A stretch of DNA of 64,000 bases from Phoronis australis. Taxonomy: Eukaryota > Phoronida > Phoronidae. How positions within the stretch are numbered: position 1 is the first letter of the stretch; every line of letters begins with the position of its first letter. Both the position numbers and the translations under genes were made by a program. Shown here piece after piece: positions 46,301 to 54,880 of the stretch. The notes beneath the pieces are model-generated. The model did not search any database, had not been told where the DNA came from, and worked only from the letters and a program-made list of their open reading frames with translations. The DNA lies in the NCBI GenBank assembly GCA_002633005.1, contig NMRA01000312.1:267850-331849 (forward strand). Direction: 5' to 3'.

Positions 46301-49300
46301 TTTTGCGTCCACACCTCAAAGGATGATTGTGAAAATTGGCTTGTATGCTCTTACTATGAAGTGGACGTCTGATGATGATTTTCCGACTTTGACTACTGTG
46401 GCGCCTCCTAGTGGCAGTTGTGTTTTTTGCGCCTATGGCTGTATCTCGTAAACCCTTTGCAGGATCTGTATGAAATTTAAAAAGAATATTTATATGATGT
46501 TAACAACGGACGACAGCGACATTCGGACAGATCTGAATACTGGTGTGCCACCTAGTGGCAATTTTATTTTTTTACGTTTACCTTTGTATCTTCAAAGGTC
46601 CTCAATGTATTTTCATAAAATTTGGCAAAAAGGCATCTATTGATGAGTTGTCGCTATCTCGCCGTTTTCAGGTAAATTTGACTTAGTTTGCGCCACCTAG
46701 TGGCCATTTTTACTGTTTTCGACTTTTTTGGCGTCCACTCATCTATCAACCAAGCCGTTTTCAGGATAATTGTAATAATTGGCATGTCTGTTTTTACTAT
46801 GAAGTGGACAGCTGACGATGATTTTCTGATGAGTTCGACTACTGGGGCACCTCCAAGTGTCAGTTTTTTTTTGCGCTCATGGCTGTATCTCCTAAACTGG
46901 TTGCAAGATCTTTACATAATTTAGCAATTGTATTTATAAGATGTTGACTATGGATGACGATGACTTTCGAACAGATCTGACTACTGCTGTGCCCCCTAGT
47001 GGCAATTTTATTTTTTTACGTTTAACTCTGTATCTTCAAAAGTCCTCAATAGATTTTCATAAAATTTTAAATATAGGCATCTATTGGTGTGATGACGATA
47101 TCTTCCTGTTTTTGGATGGAATCGAGGTATTTTGCGCCACCTAGTGGCCATTTTTGCTGTTTTCAAATCTTGTTTTTGGCGTCCACCCCTGTATCAACCA
47201 AATCATTTGAAATTTGGCATATATGTTCTCAGTGTGAAGATGACCTTTGATGATGGTGACTGACTACTGTGGCGCCTCCTAGTGGTAGTTTTGTTTTGCA
47301 CCCATAATTGTATTTCTTAAAGCCACTGCAGGATCTTTATTAAATTTAGTAAGTGTATTTATATGAAGATAACAACAGACGACGACAACTTTCAGGCGGA
47401 TCCAACGGACACTTTGCCCACTAGTGGCAATTTCATTTTATTCTGTTTTCCTTTGTATCTCCGAAGTTCCTTGACAGATTTTTATGAAATATGGCATGTT
47501 CCTGTTTTTGGATGGATTGTATGTTTTTGCGCCATCTAGTGGCCATTTTTATGATACAAATAAATAACCCTAAAAGCACACCATTTGCAATGCATTCGTA
47601 GGCGCATTTCAACGCTCCCCGTTGTTCTTGTTATTTGTCCAGAGAAGTGATTCAAGCTCTGGAGTGAGGCAAGTTTATGATTGTAGTATGTCCAGATGGC
47701 AGTATTTCTAACATGATAAAGTGCTTCAAAATTGTTTTATGCTTAATTTTGGACTCAAGATGTCTTCAGTTGTTTATTCACAACACTGAAAAACAATCCT
47801 GTGAGCAGCATATGAATTTTGATTGGATTTTGCTGATGTGTGTGCATAAAGTTCATTGACTGGCATCCAATATCATTCACTGTTAATGATTATTTCAGTT
47901 CTTGTATACATGAATGCTGATTTTTTGTACAGCTAGACAGAAGGAATCACGGTTTCAAGTTACATGTCATTCAGAATACAATCCTTCATGTGAAACTGGT
48001 GTGATCTTATGTCAATCATTTTCAGATGCTCCACCCCTATGTGATAGACACCAGTGTCATCTACAACACAACAGGGAACAGGCAATTCAAAACCGGACTT
48101 CGAGTGCTGACGGCCAGATTTCTGGGGTGGGTAAATTTCCATTACTTGAGAGGCTGCGTAATCACAATACATTTGCATATTCTGACACCCATGAAATGTA
48201 TTCAGCTTTGGATAGTAGGCCTGTATTCTGCAGCTGGTGAGGGCAGGAATTACTGTAATGTATAACTGCACTATATTTACACATTTCTTTTGTATCTCAG
48301 TAGCATAAAATTAGTGTAATATCTATAACCCATTTAACTAATAATTTTTCATGTAAATTACTTTTAATTGATTCAGCCGAAGTATTCAAGACAGCTCGTC
48401 CGGACACAACTCTGTAGAGGATGCTATGGCGACCATGGAGTTAGTGAAACTGAAGCTAAGTAAAAGTAAGACAGGTTTGAGTAACAGTTTAGTGACCCGA
48501 CTTGTATATAGTTGGGATGAACTTCTCAATCCACAGACCAAAATGTAAATGTTGGGGCCACATGATAAATCCTTTGGTCAAAAGAGCTAACCCATGTCTG
48601 CCAGTAGATTGTGCCTTTTTAAGAATCCAATGTGTTGACTGGCGTAGCCCCGGGGGAGGGGCACAAATGTCATGCTTCACTGTTCATTGCAAAAAGTCGC
48701 AGTCATTTCAAGTCGTAGCACTGAGTGTTGCTGTCAAACAGAAAGGAAATGAGATTATCTCTGAAACTGTACTGTCCTTAAAACATTTTACAGTGAGTAC
48801 AAAGCTAAATAAATATAAGTTTTGACTTAATATTTTGACATTCAGTAATGTAAGCCATATATCTTCACTTTTGGGACTTTTGAAAATGAGTAAACATACT
48901 GATGAGGAATTGACCTTTCACTGTGTTGTTATGATGAGCAATTGGCACATCCTGTTGTCCAGTTAGGAGTCTTTAGGACAATACGTTGTTATGATGAGGA
49001 ATCTAGGCTACAACGGTGTGTTTGTGTGGTTACCACATTTATAGCTAGACTACAACGGTGCGTTTGTGTGGTTACCACATTTATAGCTAGGCTACAATGG
49101 TGCGTTTGTGTGGTTACCACATTTATAGCTAGACTACTGAGTTTCCTCTCTTTACATAATTTTTGTAACTTGGTTATAATGTAGAGTGTGTCTTGATTAC
49201 AAGTTCCCTTGTTTAGTTCAAAATTTCCTTGTGTGCATTCAAGTGGTCACACAACTTAATATTCCATGTAGATGTAATGAAAATTTTCTGATGTGACACT

Positions 49301-51251
49301 TCACTCTGGCTAAACTTTCAAGGTCGTGTAGCTATATGTACCTTTTATATTCTTCCTGGTGGAACAAATTACCCATAAGTCAAGCTGTCATGTTTTACTT
49401 CATTCATCAACAAAGTTGATAACTGACCTCCTTTACTTTCATTGTGTTCCGAGTCAAACAAAAACATATGGGTATTATGGGGAAGTGACCGCAGCACAGA
49501 TCAGACTGTGTGTGCATGATGCTGTGAGTGATTGATGCAGATTGATCTACAGTTGCCTTTTTTCTGGCTCCTAAAATACTGTTCAATTTGTCTATTTGTT
49601 CCTGTTTGCTTAGTGACTAAACTGGTGATGCTTATTTTCAGGCCTGGAATTTGGTGACATTGTGATGGGCCCTATGTCTAATGAACTTCTAAGTATGATG
49701 TATCCCGAAGAAAACTATGTACCATTGAGAAAAAAACAAAAATGTGATACTGAATCTAGCAAAACAAATACAGACAGTAATCCAGTGGCAGTGGACCAAA
49801 AAAATCCTTCAGTGGTTAGTCATGCGAATCTTTTGTCGACTCAAGAGGACTCACAGAGTGGTCAAGCTGGAGAAGGTGAAACCAGTCAAAGGAAAGCATT
49901 TTTCACCAAAGGTGGCGCTAGCATGTATGAGAGTTTCTTCAAACTGCTTCATGAAAGCAAGAAATCAGGTAAGTGTTTAAAACCTAGTAATTGCACGTTT
50001 ATCGTCTACATCTTGTTCATTTTTTCCAATCAGTAATTAAATAGTTTTTGGTATCAAATATTATCCAGGTAGTGATCACTTTCCTTGTTCTACCCTTTTA
50101 TGTTAAGACACCAGTGCTGCCGGTATATTTCGGACATTTTACCCTCTACACACTTTAACCTGCATGTGACCTTGAAACTCTGTCACGAGTGCTGCAAAAT
50201 ATGTTTGGATAATTTTGTTGTTTATTTTCCAGCTTTATTGATTGGAAGTGAGGAAGACACCGAACCCTACAAAGACCAGCACAGCGTTGTAGTTAGTTGT
50301 CAAGAAACTGATAAGGCTGTTGTCAAGGAGATGAAACAGCGAGCTGGTGAACACAGCTTCTCCTGGGCTCAGCTGCAGCCTGTCTCGATTAAGCAAACAG
50401 CATCCAAGGTAATTTGTTTTAGTTTGGAGCCATGTTGATGGTGGTGTTCCGTGACATGCTTGAATTCACCAAAGCTTGAGAACCCTTTGCTGTACTTTGA
50501 AATACATTTGGTATGTGCCAAAAGTCATCAGACGTAATGACGTGGTATTGCCCATGGAAATGTTATTCTGTTATTTAGAGTTTGCCCTGATGACGTAATT
50601 GCCAGTAATTTTTGCCGAATTGAATTAACCTGCATCATGGGAAAATGGTATTTTGTCTGATGACTTTTGGCATATATTGTGTTTAATATCAATGTTCCAT
50701 CAACACATGATAAGAGCGTGTTTTTGTATCCACCAGGATTAATTGGCATGTGACTTTTCCTGCCGCTTTTAATAAAGTGGAGCTTGAACAGCAGACAGTT
50801 CTTGAAATATGTACAAAGTTGACCTTTTACAGTTGCCTGTGCGGGCCAACATGAACTAGAGCAACTGTGCTGCAGACCTTTATTCAAGTTAAGCGAAAAC
50901 CTGACTTTTGCATGTTTTAATGTACTTGTCACTTGATTTTTTTTTGATAAGTAACTCCCGAACTAACTATTTAAAGAATGCTCTGCAGTGTTTGAGAAAT
51001 TATAACAAGTATTTTCATGGTTTTACAGCTTGCTGCAAATGAGCTCTGACATTTTTTGTAGTAAACAAGCAATTACTTTTTTAGTAATTCAGGTGACATG
51101 TAATTTTTTTCAGAAAACCATGCGAAAGATTGATAAGTGGATTAAGAAAGTAGAAAGTGCTCTAAAAGACAATACCATGTTTCTTGTGGTGTTCACTGGC
51201 AGAGAGTCCCAGACGGTTCACAACGCAGCCAGCTTCCTAAAGATCACATAG
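31268..51251 (+). CDS. REXO5: REXO5-type DEDDh 3'-5' RNA exonuclease, 14 exons
   Basis: Exons: 31268-31375, 34724-34915, 36164-36309, 38132-38258 (or its twin 39133-39259), 39800-39911, 40148-40279, 43243-43316, 44639-44757, 45906-46044, 48026-48126, 48377-48465, 49642-49968, 50233-50408, 51114-51251. All phases fit and give 659 aa. The N-terminal WCRLL..GKLQSVAVLVV block is family-specific. The exonuclease core runs from SPLFAIDCEM (Asp294, Glu296) through GQSLNADL (Asp378) to HPYVIDTS and GHNSVEDA (His427, Asp432), the complete DEDDh set. The family trims 3' ends of snoRNA and rRNA precursors in the nucleolus. Human REXO5 has two RRMs after the core. None is visible here, and the 230-residue tail ends FLVVFTGRESQT..SFLKIT. 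Confidence 0.93.
32850..34499. mobile_element. hAT-like TIR element with CAGGGCTCGAC ends, contains gap
   Basis: Ends CAGGGCTCGAC and GTCGAGCCCTG are inverted, and CTTAA is directly repeated on both sides (32845-32849, 34500-34504). Subterminal regions carry many GCGACCTGG / GCGAGCTG words in both orientations. The CAGGG start is hAT-like, but the 5-bp duplication is shorter than the usual 8. The middle is hidden by the N run, so any transposase cannot be judged. It lies in REXO5 intron 1. Confidence 0.8.
33749..34095. other. Assembly gap (347 N)
   Basis: Unknown bases inside the hAT-like element. Open frames running through it are meaningless. Confidence 1.
34724..34915 (+). CDS. REXO5: REXO5 exon 2
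   Basis: Residues 37-100, an acidic, low-complexity linker ending in a charged helix (HLKKLRAEIRASQKASM). Acceptor TTTTCAG, donor GTATGA, phase 0 at both ends. Confidence 0.8.
35240..35490 (+). repeat. Dispersed repeat, copy B
   Basis: Relative of 11560-11790, less decayed. One frame reads LLLCCGYNSDGRKLDKFDKH. It lies in REXO5 intron 2. Confidence 0.45.
36164..36309 (+). CDS. REXO5: REXO5 exon 3
   Basis: Residues 101-148. MMDLQHLLLYALQGN..SYKP aligns with the segment before the conserved WCxL block in human REXO5. Acceptor TTTTAG, donor GTATAT, phase 2. Confidence 0.88.
37880..37989. repeat. 10-bp repeat array (TACTGGTATT)n, array 1
   Basis: About eleven units with a few C or A variants, just before exon 4 copy 1. 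Confidence 0.95.
38132..38258 (+). CDS. REXO5: REXO5 exon 4, copy 1
   Basis: Encodes RWCRLLRVGKLQSVAVLVVN and SLSYQDFVNNIDCFPNISDQ, a family-specific block. The exon is 127 nt, and the same exon recurs 1001 bp downstream with the same protein sequence. Only one copy can be used. Confidence 0.85.
38794..38794. other. Single N at duplication breakpoint
   Basis: Sequence left of the N matches the intron after exon 4 copy 2 (up to GTGTGGTTTTT). Sequence right of it jumps back to the 10-bp array. This is the junction of the two copies. Confidence 0.95.
38795..38990. repeat. 10-bp repeat array (TACTGGTATT)n, array 2
   Basis: About nineteen units. It precedes exon 4 copy 2, as array 1 precedes copy 1. 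Confidence 0.95.
39133..39259 (+). CDS. REXO5: REXO5 exon 4, copy 2
   Basis: Same 127-nt exon with one silent change (CAGTCC to CAGTCT). Splicing copy 1 to copy 2 would read VVSVVASW then stop, so copies are alternatives or an assembly duplication. This copy continues into unbroken intron sequence to exon 5. Confidence 0.85.
39800..39911 (+). CDS. REXO5: REXO5 exon 5
   Basis: KVEIISPYQYGMSLMDELFW to LTETMRE, residues 192-228. Acceptor TTTTTTCAG, donor GTATGA, phase 1. Confidence 0.88.
40148..40279 (+). CDS. REXO5: REXO5 exon 6
   Basis: LLLLNPNQLIMEGYPLPLQ corresponds to the T/LxEEM...(Y/F)PLP motif that precedes the nuclease domain. It ends in tandem donors GTAAGA and GTAAGT six bases apart, both phase 1, so forms with or without Ser-Lys are possible. 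Confidence 0.88.
43243..43316 (+). CDS. REXO5: REXO5 exon 7, Exo I motif
   Basis: YVYSCETYQEVTDSSPLFAI then DCEM, with the first catalytic Asp and Glu. Acceptor GTTTCAG, donor GTAGGT, phase 0. Confidence 0.95.
44128..44244. repeat. 117-bp long hairpin (fold-back) in REXO5 intron 7
   Basis: The left arm (AACTAATTCTGGACTTACAT onwards) and the right arm are inverted copies about 55 bp long, meeting at TTGCGAGGAAAGTCCTCGCG. About 80-85 percent of arm positions pair. It may be a palindromic MITE or a precursor of small RNAs. Confidence 0.8.
44639..44757 (+). CDS. REXO5: REXO5 exon 8
   Basis: CMTTRKKAELTRISVINENL then VLFDSYVKP, the beta sheet of the exonuclease fold, matching ELTRISLV and DELVKP of the human enzyme. 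Donor GTAAGT, phase 2. Confidence 0.95.
44840..45155. mobile_element. Diverged copy of the GGGCCCGGTCTC MITE family
   Basis: Holds ATGAACTCGAGATCT, AACTCGAGTAAAAACT and, at the right, TTTCAAGTACAAAGATTATATCTCAGACCCG, which parallels the right end of the 9874 element. Confidence 0.6.
45554..45709. mobile_element. MITE with CAGGGGCGGATCCAGG ends
   Basis: A 156-bp element with inverted ends CAGGGGCGGATCCAGGATTT / AAATCCGCCACTG and a 5-bp direct repeat GTGAT on both sides. It lies in REXO5 intron 8. Confidence 0.88.
45906..46044 (+). CDS. REXO5: REXO5 exon 9, Exo II motif
   Basis: FSGITEHTL... LLPPDAILCGQSLNADLHAL. Asp378 is the Exo II metal ligand. Human has LLPPDAVLVGHSLDLDLRAL, so the Gly-x-Ser-Leu frame is kept, with Gln replacing His. 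Donor GTTTGT is weak. Confidence 0.95.
46255..47560 (-). repeat. Array of about ten ~142-bp repeats, each with a CTCF-like core
   Basis: Cores start at about 46260, 46401, 46545, 46690, 46847, 46989, 47134, 47272, 47414 and 47529. On the minus strand the best read GGCCACTAGGTGGCGC. Variants are TGCCACTAGGAGGCGC and TGCCACTAGGTGGCAC. Three monomer types alternate, giving a higher-order unit of about 430-440 bp (46260, 46690, 47134, 47529). The minus-strand core fits the CTCF consensus CCACNAGGNGGC. It lies in REXO5 intron 9. Short open frames in it are not coding. Confidence 0.85.
48026..48126 (+). CDS. REXO5: REXO5 exon 10
   Basis: MLHPYVIDTSVIYNTTGNRQ to TARFL, the YVIDTS segment of the fold. 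Donor GTGGGT is chosen because it gives the phase that joins GRSIQ in exon 11. Confidence 0.93.
48377..48465 (+). CDS. REXO5: REXO5 exon 11, Exo III motif
   Basis: RSIQDSSSGHNSVEDAMATM, carrying catalytic His427 and Asp432, then ELVKLKLSK. Donor GTAAGA, phase 1. Confidence 0.95.
49008..49133. repeat. 42-bp tandem repeat x 3
   Basis: Three units beginning CTACAACGGTGCGTTTGTGT and ending in TTTATAGCTAGA, with three substitutions in all. REXO5 intron 11. Confidence 0.95.
49642..49968 (+). CDS. REXO5: REXO5 exon 12
   Basis: Residues 447-555, polar and probably disordered up to about 530, then GGASMYESFFKLLHESKKS, which matches the start of a small domain before the RRMs in human REXO5. Confidence 0.88.
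50233..50408 (+). CDS. REXO5: REXO5 exon 13
   Basis: ALLIGSEEDTEPYKDQHSVV ... KAVVKEMKQRAGEHSFSWAQ, an alpha/beta pattern continuing the small domain. Phase 1 to 0, donor GTAATT. Confidence 0.85.
51114..51251 (+). CDS. REXO5: REXO5 terminal exon 14
   Basis: KTMRKIDKWIKKVESALKDN then TMFLVVFTGRESQT and a TAG stop. The last strand is close to the LCLILLPGTKST strand near the human C-terminus, suggesting the end is genuine and the RRMs are absent rather than cut off. Confidence 0.85.
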   Translation, partial: KTMRKIDKWIKKVESALKDNTMFLVVFTGRESQTVHNAASFLKIT

Positions 51252-52165
51252 CTTATTTGCTTATTAGATGATTTAAGAAAGACTATGCTTTGTTTGCATA
51301 GTCAAAAAGTCTTTCTGTTAAGGTCATAGACCACCATTTTACTCACGATTTGACCTGAAAACTGACCAATCATGAGTAAACTTTCATGTTCATGCAATAT
51401 TGATTGGTCAATTTTTCTGTCGAGTCTGGAGTTAGGGGGGCTCAGACAAAGATCACAGTCAGTATGCTTTTGGAGCTAACCCACTGTGGCTAGTGTGGGG
51501 TAAGTTTAAGATGCTCTACAGGAGTCGCAACCAATCATTTTCAAGTTTTTCTGTAATTGGTAATTTTTGACTTGTCTCCCAACTGGCTCTAATCCATTTA
51601 ACATAAGATGGGCAGTGTTATCAAAATTACTGCAATCTTTTGCGGATGACGGGCAAAAAACATCTTTCTTAAAAAAAATTTATACAATATATTCCTCAAC
51701 GGCAGGTGTTTCTACCTGTGACACATGGGCTACACGTCCACTTGTAAAATATGGCCACGTGGAGAATACTTCAGTGCCAACTTTCTGAAACATGTAAATT
51801 TCCTATGTGAATAATGGAACATGGTGAAGTGCATTTTTGTGGTTAGTATTGTGTATTGCCTTGTAAAAGATTTTCACAAATGACAATATCCATGTATTAT
51901 GTTCCTGACTGCACCCAAATTTTCCAGAGGGTTAGACAGTGGTGCCATATTGTAATTGAAAAAAGTGCCTTTGTGAGCTTTCTGGGTTGTTGTGACTTGC
52001 ATTAAGTTAGTGTTGTGCTTTAATCAAGTAAGCAAGTCCACTTTGACAATTCATGTACATGTGACAAAATTTGCCAGTTCTCAAGTGTACATTTTGCTTC
52101 TTAATTATGGTGGAAAGCTGTTATACATCTACCTCGCTCAAATGAGAACGGATTTCTGGGCTCGG
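51252..52165. other. REXO5 3' flank
   Basis: Presumed 3' UTR and beyond. I see no canonical AATAAA close to the stop. Confidence 0.4.
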
Positions 52166-52681
52166 AAAGTATTAGCAGTTTACTGTTGGTGGACACCATG
52201 CTGTGCATAAAGTATCGACAGTTTACTGCTGGTGGACACCATGTTGTGCATAAAGTATCAACAGTTTACTGTTGGTGGACACCGTGTTGTGCATAAAGTA
52301 TCAACAGTTTACTGTTGGTGGACACCGTGCTGTGCATAAAGTATCAACAGTTTACTGTTGGTGGACACCGTGCTGTGCATAAAGTATCAACAGTTTACTG
52401 TTGGTGGACACCGTGCTGTGCATAAAGTATCAACAGCTTACTGTTGGTGGACACCATGTTGTGCATAAAGTATCAACAGCTTACTGTTGTTGGACACCAT
52501 GTTGTGCATAAAGTATCAACAGCTTACTGTTGGTGGACACCATGTTGTGCATAAAGTTTCAACAGCTTACTGTTGGTGGACACTATGTTGTGCATAAAGT
52601 ATCAACAGCTTACTGTTGGTGGACACCATGCTGTGCATAAAGTATCGACAGTTTACTGCTGGTGGACACCGTGCTGTGCAT
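52166..52681. repeat. 43-bp satellite, 12 exact-length units
   Basis: 516 bp made of twelve 43-bp units (AAAGTATCAACAGTTTACTG then TTGGTGGACACC..GTTGTGCAT). Each unit holds the hairpin CAACAGT-TT-ACTGTTG. Units differ at a few fixed positions. No spacers, so not a CRISPR array. Confidence 0.97.
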
Positions 52682-54813
52682 AAAATGATAAGTTGTCTCA
52701 ATGAGATTTTCTTAAGCAATAACAAATGGCCACTTCTCCCAAACTCAAGAAATCACACTCTATGATAACAGTCTTATTTAGCGTGCGATGTAACCAACAA
52801 AACAAAATCTATTTTGTTAAATTAAGAGTTAGTCCGTTACTAGCATAGTTGTACTAAGATGTTATAAAACAGCTTTTGGGAAATTGTCTGTAATTTGCAG
52901 TAATCAGCTTTAGAAAAACGCAAAATTGACTATAATTTTTCTGTGGAAAAGTGGATATTTATCTTAATCTGAGTAAGGAACAAGATATCAGTGTATGGCG
53001 AGTGGTCTGTTTTATGAAATGCAGGTGTATAGCAGCTTTACCAACGTTACCAAAATTGTAACTGTGACGTTTATGCAGTTGAATCGTGATTTAAATTAGG
53101 ATGGAATGCTACGTTTAACAGCTTGAACAGTATTTCATTGATGGGAGAGTAAGTTGTTGCATCCCTCAAAATGATTTGGGACTTTCATGACCGACCAATT
53201 TTCAACTCAAAAAGTGGCTCCTCACATTTCCAAGGAACAAATTATCTGTATCATGTATGAGGGTGGACAGTTCTTTCAGGTTCTCATATACTCAATAATA
53301 TGTTCACATATTGATTTATTCTCAGGATTCCCACAGAAGTGAAGTTATATTTTTGTTTCTTTAAATGCAAGAAATACAAGTGTTGAAACATAAAAATTGC
53401 TTATTTATTGCGGATTCATAATTGCACATTTGCTACAGGCCTATTTGTAGAGATATATTGCTTTCGAGTATGCACAACCTTTACTATCTAATAACACGTC
53501 TACAACAAACATGTTAATTTCAAACGATGATTTTGTATAGCTGTGTAATGTACAAGCTATAAATCAACAAAACATTTGCCAGTGCACCACAACGCACTCT
53601 CTCGACTTTCACAGGATTCACAATGTTGCTATTAATTAAACACATGTGATTTACTTCATCGAAACTGAATGGCTTAGGAATTCTCATTGATGATTATTTA
53701 CAATTCACATCTAGTGCATTTTAACTTATTCTCTCTGGATGAAGATTGTGTTCCCGGCGTGTTACTGAAAACCAATCCAAGCATCAGACCTCATGTACAG
53801 AAACTGCATCAAGCTAAATGTACAACATACGACACATGGACTGTTCCTTGCCACATAACTGGTCTCTACAGTCACCTACATGATGATCTGTTGGCAGCGC
53901 TTGTTTTTAGAAAGGTAAACTGGCCATCCTTACATCCCATTTGGAGGGACTTCCTCAACTTCAATGTATACTTCCAAAATTTCAGCTGACTTTTAGTTTC
54001 TGCAACAGCAAGACAAACCACAAATAACGTTTTGTAACATAAATTGAGCATTTTTGCACACAATGACGTTAGGAGATGATCAGAGGCCAGCCTTAACAAA
54101 GGTCACTCACCAAGGTCATAGTTGAGACGGTTGGTCATAAGCAATTTATTTGCAATGTTGATTTCTGAACGAATAAAACATTCAAACTGATGTAAACTTG
54201 ACCTCTGGTGTAACTTTGACTGTTGTTCATATTTTAAATTAGTTAACGATGACCTTCGTAAACCAGATTAATGAATCGCGTGCCAGTATAAATCTGAAGT
54301 TATGACCATCTTGGATAGGATTGGCCATTTGATAAAAGGAGCGCCAGACGTGTTGATTGGAGGTGTAGCAATGAGCTTTCCACCTATGCTCTGCAACCTA
54401 ATCATTCATCAAACCTAAAAAGCAGAGCATACTAATTTCAAACAATGATTTTAGAATCTAACAATATAGCAGCTGATCCATGTGTTTCAATGCACCCTAG
54501 TCCCCATGCTAACATGTACTAATGCACTTGATGACATCGTGCAAAGCAACTCTAACATTATGAATGAAAAACCAAGTAGATGTTACCAATCAGTTGTAAA
54601 AAGATTCCAAATCGAGCCATCAATGCGAAGTAAAATAACTCAGTAAATGAGCAAACCATCTCTATCTACTCTTAACGAACTCGAGAGACAAAAAAATTAA
54701 AATAGGCTCAGGCAGAAAAAACAGACACATTACACTTTACCACGCCTTGATCAATCACAACATGCATTATCGTGCAAATGTGTTTTCTGCAAGTTAACAG
54801 CCAACATACATGC
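52682..54813. other. Spacer between convergent genes
   Basis: The ends of REXO5 and of the minus-strand gene face each other here. The open frame at 53687-53989 lacks support from codon pattern or splice context. Confidence 0.4.
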
Positions 54814-54880
54814 TTAGTTATCCATATAACCAGTCTCGCTGTCTGCGTCGGAGTTAATTTCATCGCCATCTGATTCGCTA
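54814..54880 (-). CDS. Ser-rich gene, terminal exon
   Basis: Acceptor TTTTTCTAACAG. Encodes SESDGDEINSDADSETGYMD N and TAA. The phase matches the large exon exactly (AA|T gives Asn). Confidence 0.85.

Noticed and set aside
46688-47144. Short plus-strand open frames in the CTCF-like array
   Set aside because: They do not join neighbouring REXO5 exons in phase and lie within the repeat units.
52166-52681. Possible CRISPR array
   Set aside because: Direct repeats without spacers in an animal genome. It is a simple satellite.
53687-53989. 100-codon plus-strand frame between the convergent genes
   Set aside because: No recognisable motif, and no linked exon or splice context. It may be chance.
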